Shown: one piece after another, positions 63,712-64,000 of the stretch
Position numbering within the stretch: position 1 is the first letter of the stretch
Layout of the letters: the number at the start of each line of letters is the position of its first letter
Source of the DNA: Sphingobacteriaceae bacterium
GTDB taxonomy: Bacteria > Bacteroidota > Bacteroidia > B-17B0 > Aurantibacillaceae
DNA: 64,000 nucleotides
NCBI GenBank assembly: GCA_002319075.1
Contig: NVQB01000001.1
Location: forward strand, 2,170,001 to 2,234,000
Direction of reading: 5' to 3'
The notes under the pieces: generated by a model
Told to the model about the DNA's origin: nothing
Seen by the model: the letters and a program-made list of their open reading frames with translations, nothing else
Databases searched by the model: none
Position numbers and translations under genes: made by a program

Positions 63712-64000
63712 TTAAAAAGTTTCAATTATATATTTTACCAAAACAAAAATTGGCAAAATTTCCAAACCGCAAAAGTAAGAGAAAATCTGCAATAATCCTA
63801 TTCTTTCTTCAACCAGTCCCATTATTATTCCCCTATACCACTTAAGCAAGATGGCGCCAATAAGTACAAGCAGAGCGCCGATCACAAAAATACCAGGATT
63901 AAAGGGGCTAAATTCAATGAGAACTATTAAGGGGAAAAGGAAGAGTCCGAAACTCTGATTAATTAAGGTAGAACTTGTTACGTATTCAGAGATGACTTTT
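63712..64000 (-). CDS. Partial DUF4271 membrane protein
   Basis: The C-terminal 95 residues of a minus-strand gene cut by the right edge. Three hydrophobic segments are visible and it ends LLQIFSYFCGLEILPIFVLV with a short basic tail, the family's C-terminal hallmark. DUF4271 genes commonly sit just upstream of hemD in this phylum, as here. Function unknown. Confidence 0.72.
   Translation of the reverse strand, partial: KVISEYVTSSTLINQSFGLFLFPLIVLIEFSPFNPGIFVIGALLVLIGAILLKWYRGIIMGLVEERIGLLQIFSYFCGLEILPIFVLVKYIIETF

Overview
The window reads as ordinary chromosome of a free-living member of the Bacteroidota. Signs of this are type IX secretion (T9SS) sorting tails on secreted proteins, promoters of the form TTG-N18-20-TAnnTTTG, an F-type ATP synthase operon without the beta and epsilon genes, one arginine cluster with the acylated-ornithine type of transcarbamylase, an IPExxxVDY protein next to rnc, a DUF4271 gene next to hemD, and large two-component regulator propellers. 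The DNA is AT-rich, coding is dense on both strands, and I see no rRNA, tRNA, prophage, transposase or CRISPR array.

Layout. 1-9.4 kb: lipoprotein fragment, lysS, an ECF sigma factor, a polytopic membrane protein, a photolyase, a TPR/SpoIIE phosphatase, a small lipoprotein and a fatty-acid desaturase. 9.4-14.7 kb: atpBEFHAG, with a clear promoter, intercistronic hairpins and a terminator. 14.8-19.7 kb: an EVE-domain gene, then a five-gene operon (phosphopantetheinyl transferase, GGGP synthase, TenI-like protein, PnuC transporter, NadR-like kinase) divergent from ahcY. 19.9-25.1 kb: two T9SS secreted proteins, the second a paralogue of the C-terminal third of the first. 25-30.4 kb: an OmdA-like protein, a metallophosphoesterase, a double-length D-Ala-D-Ala-ligase-like ATP-grasp protein and a DUF1543 protein. 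30.4-38.5 kb: a complete arginine operon (N-acyltransferase, argG, C, D, F', B, E-like, H). 38.9-40.7 kb: an ABC-2 permease without a nearby ATPase and a TsdA-like dihaem cytochrome c.

40.8-45.5 kb: rimP-nusA-infB. 46.1-48.9 kb: acpP-fabF-rnc-IPExxxVDY. 49-52.7 kb: pdxH, a ureohydrolase, a TlpA-like thioredoxin and ribE. 52.7-61.3 kb: two LytS/LytTR signalling pairs, one with a periplasmic beta-propeller sensor and one with a LamG sensor, the latter followed by a T9SS protein with two internal repeats. 61.4-64 kb: a YkgJ-like cysteine-cluster protein, a 56-residue ribosomal protein bTHX, rnpA, hemD with a histone-like tail, and a DUF4271 fragment.

Most of the window is housekeeping. I did not find an obvious new defence or mobile system. 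The points most worth checking are the fused double ATP-grasp ligase, rnpA with no ATG/GTG/TTG for its conserved N-terminus, competing hairpins between atpE and atpF, the LamG kinase/T9SS locus with nearby palindromes, Val at the specificity position of the transcarbamylase, and the inverted-repeat cluster ahead of the arginine operon.
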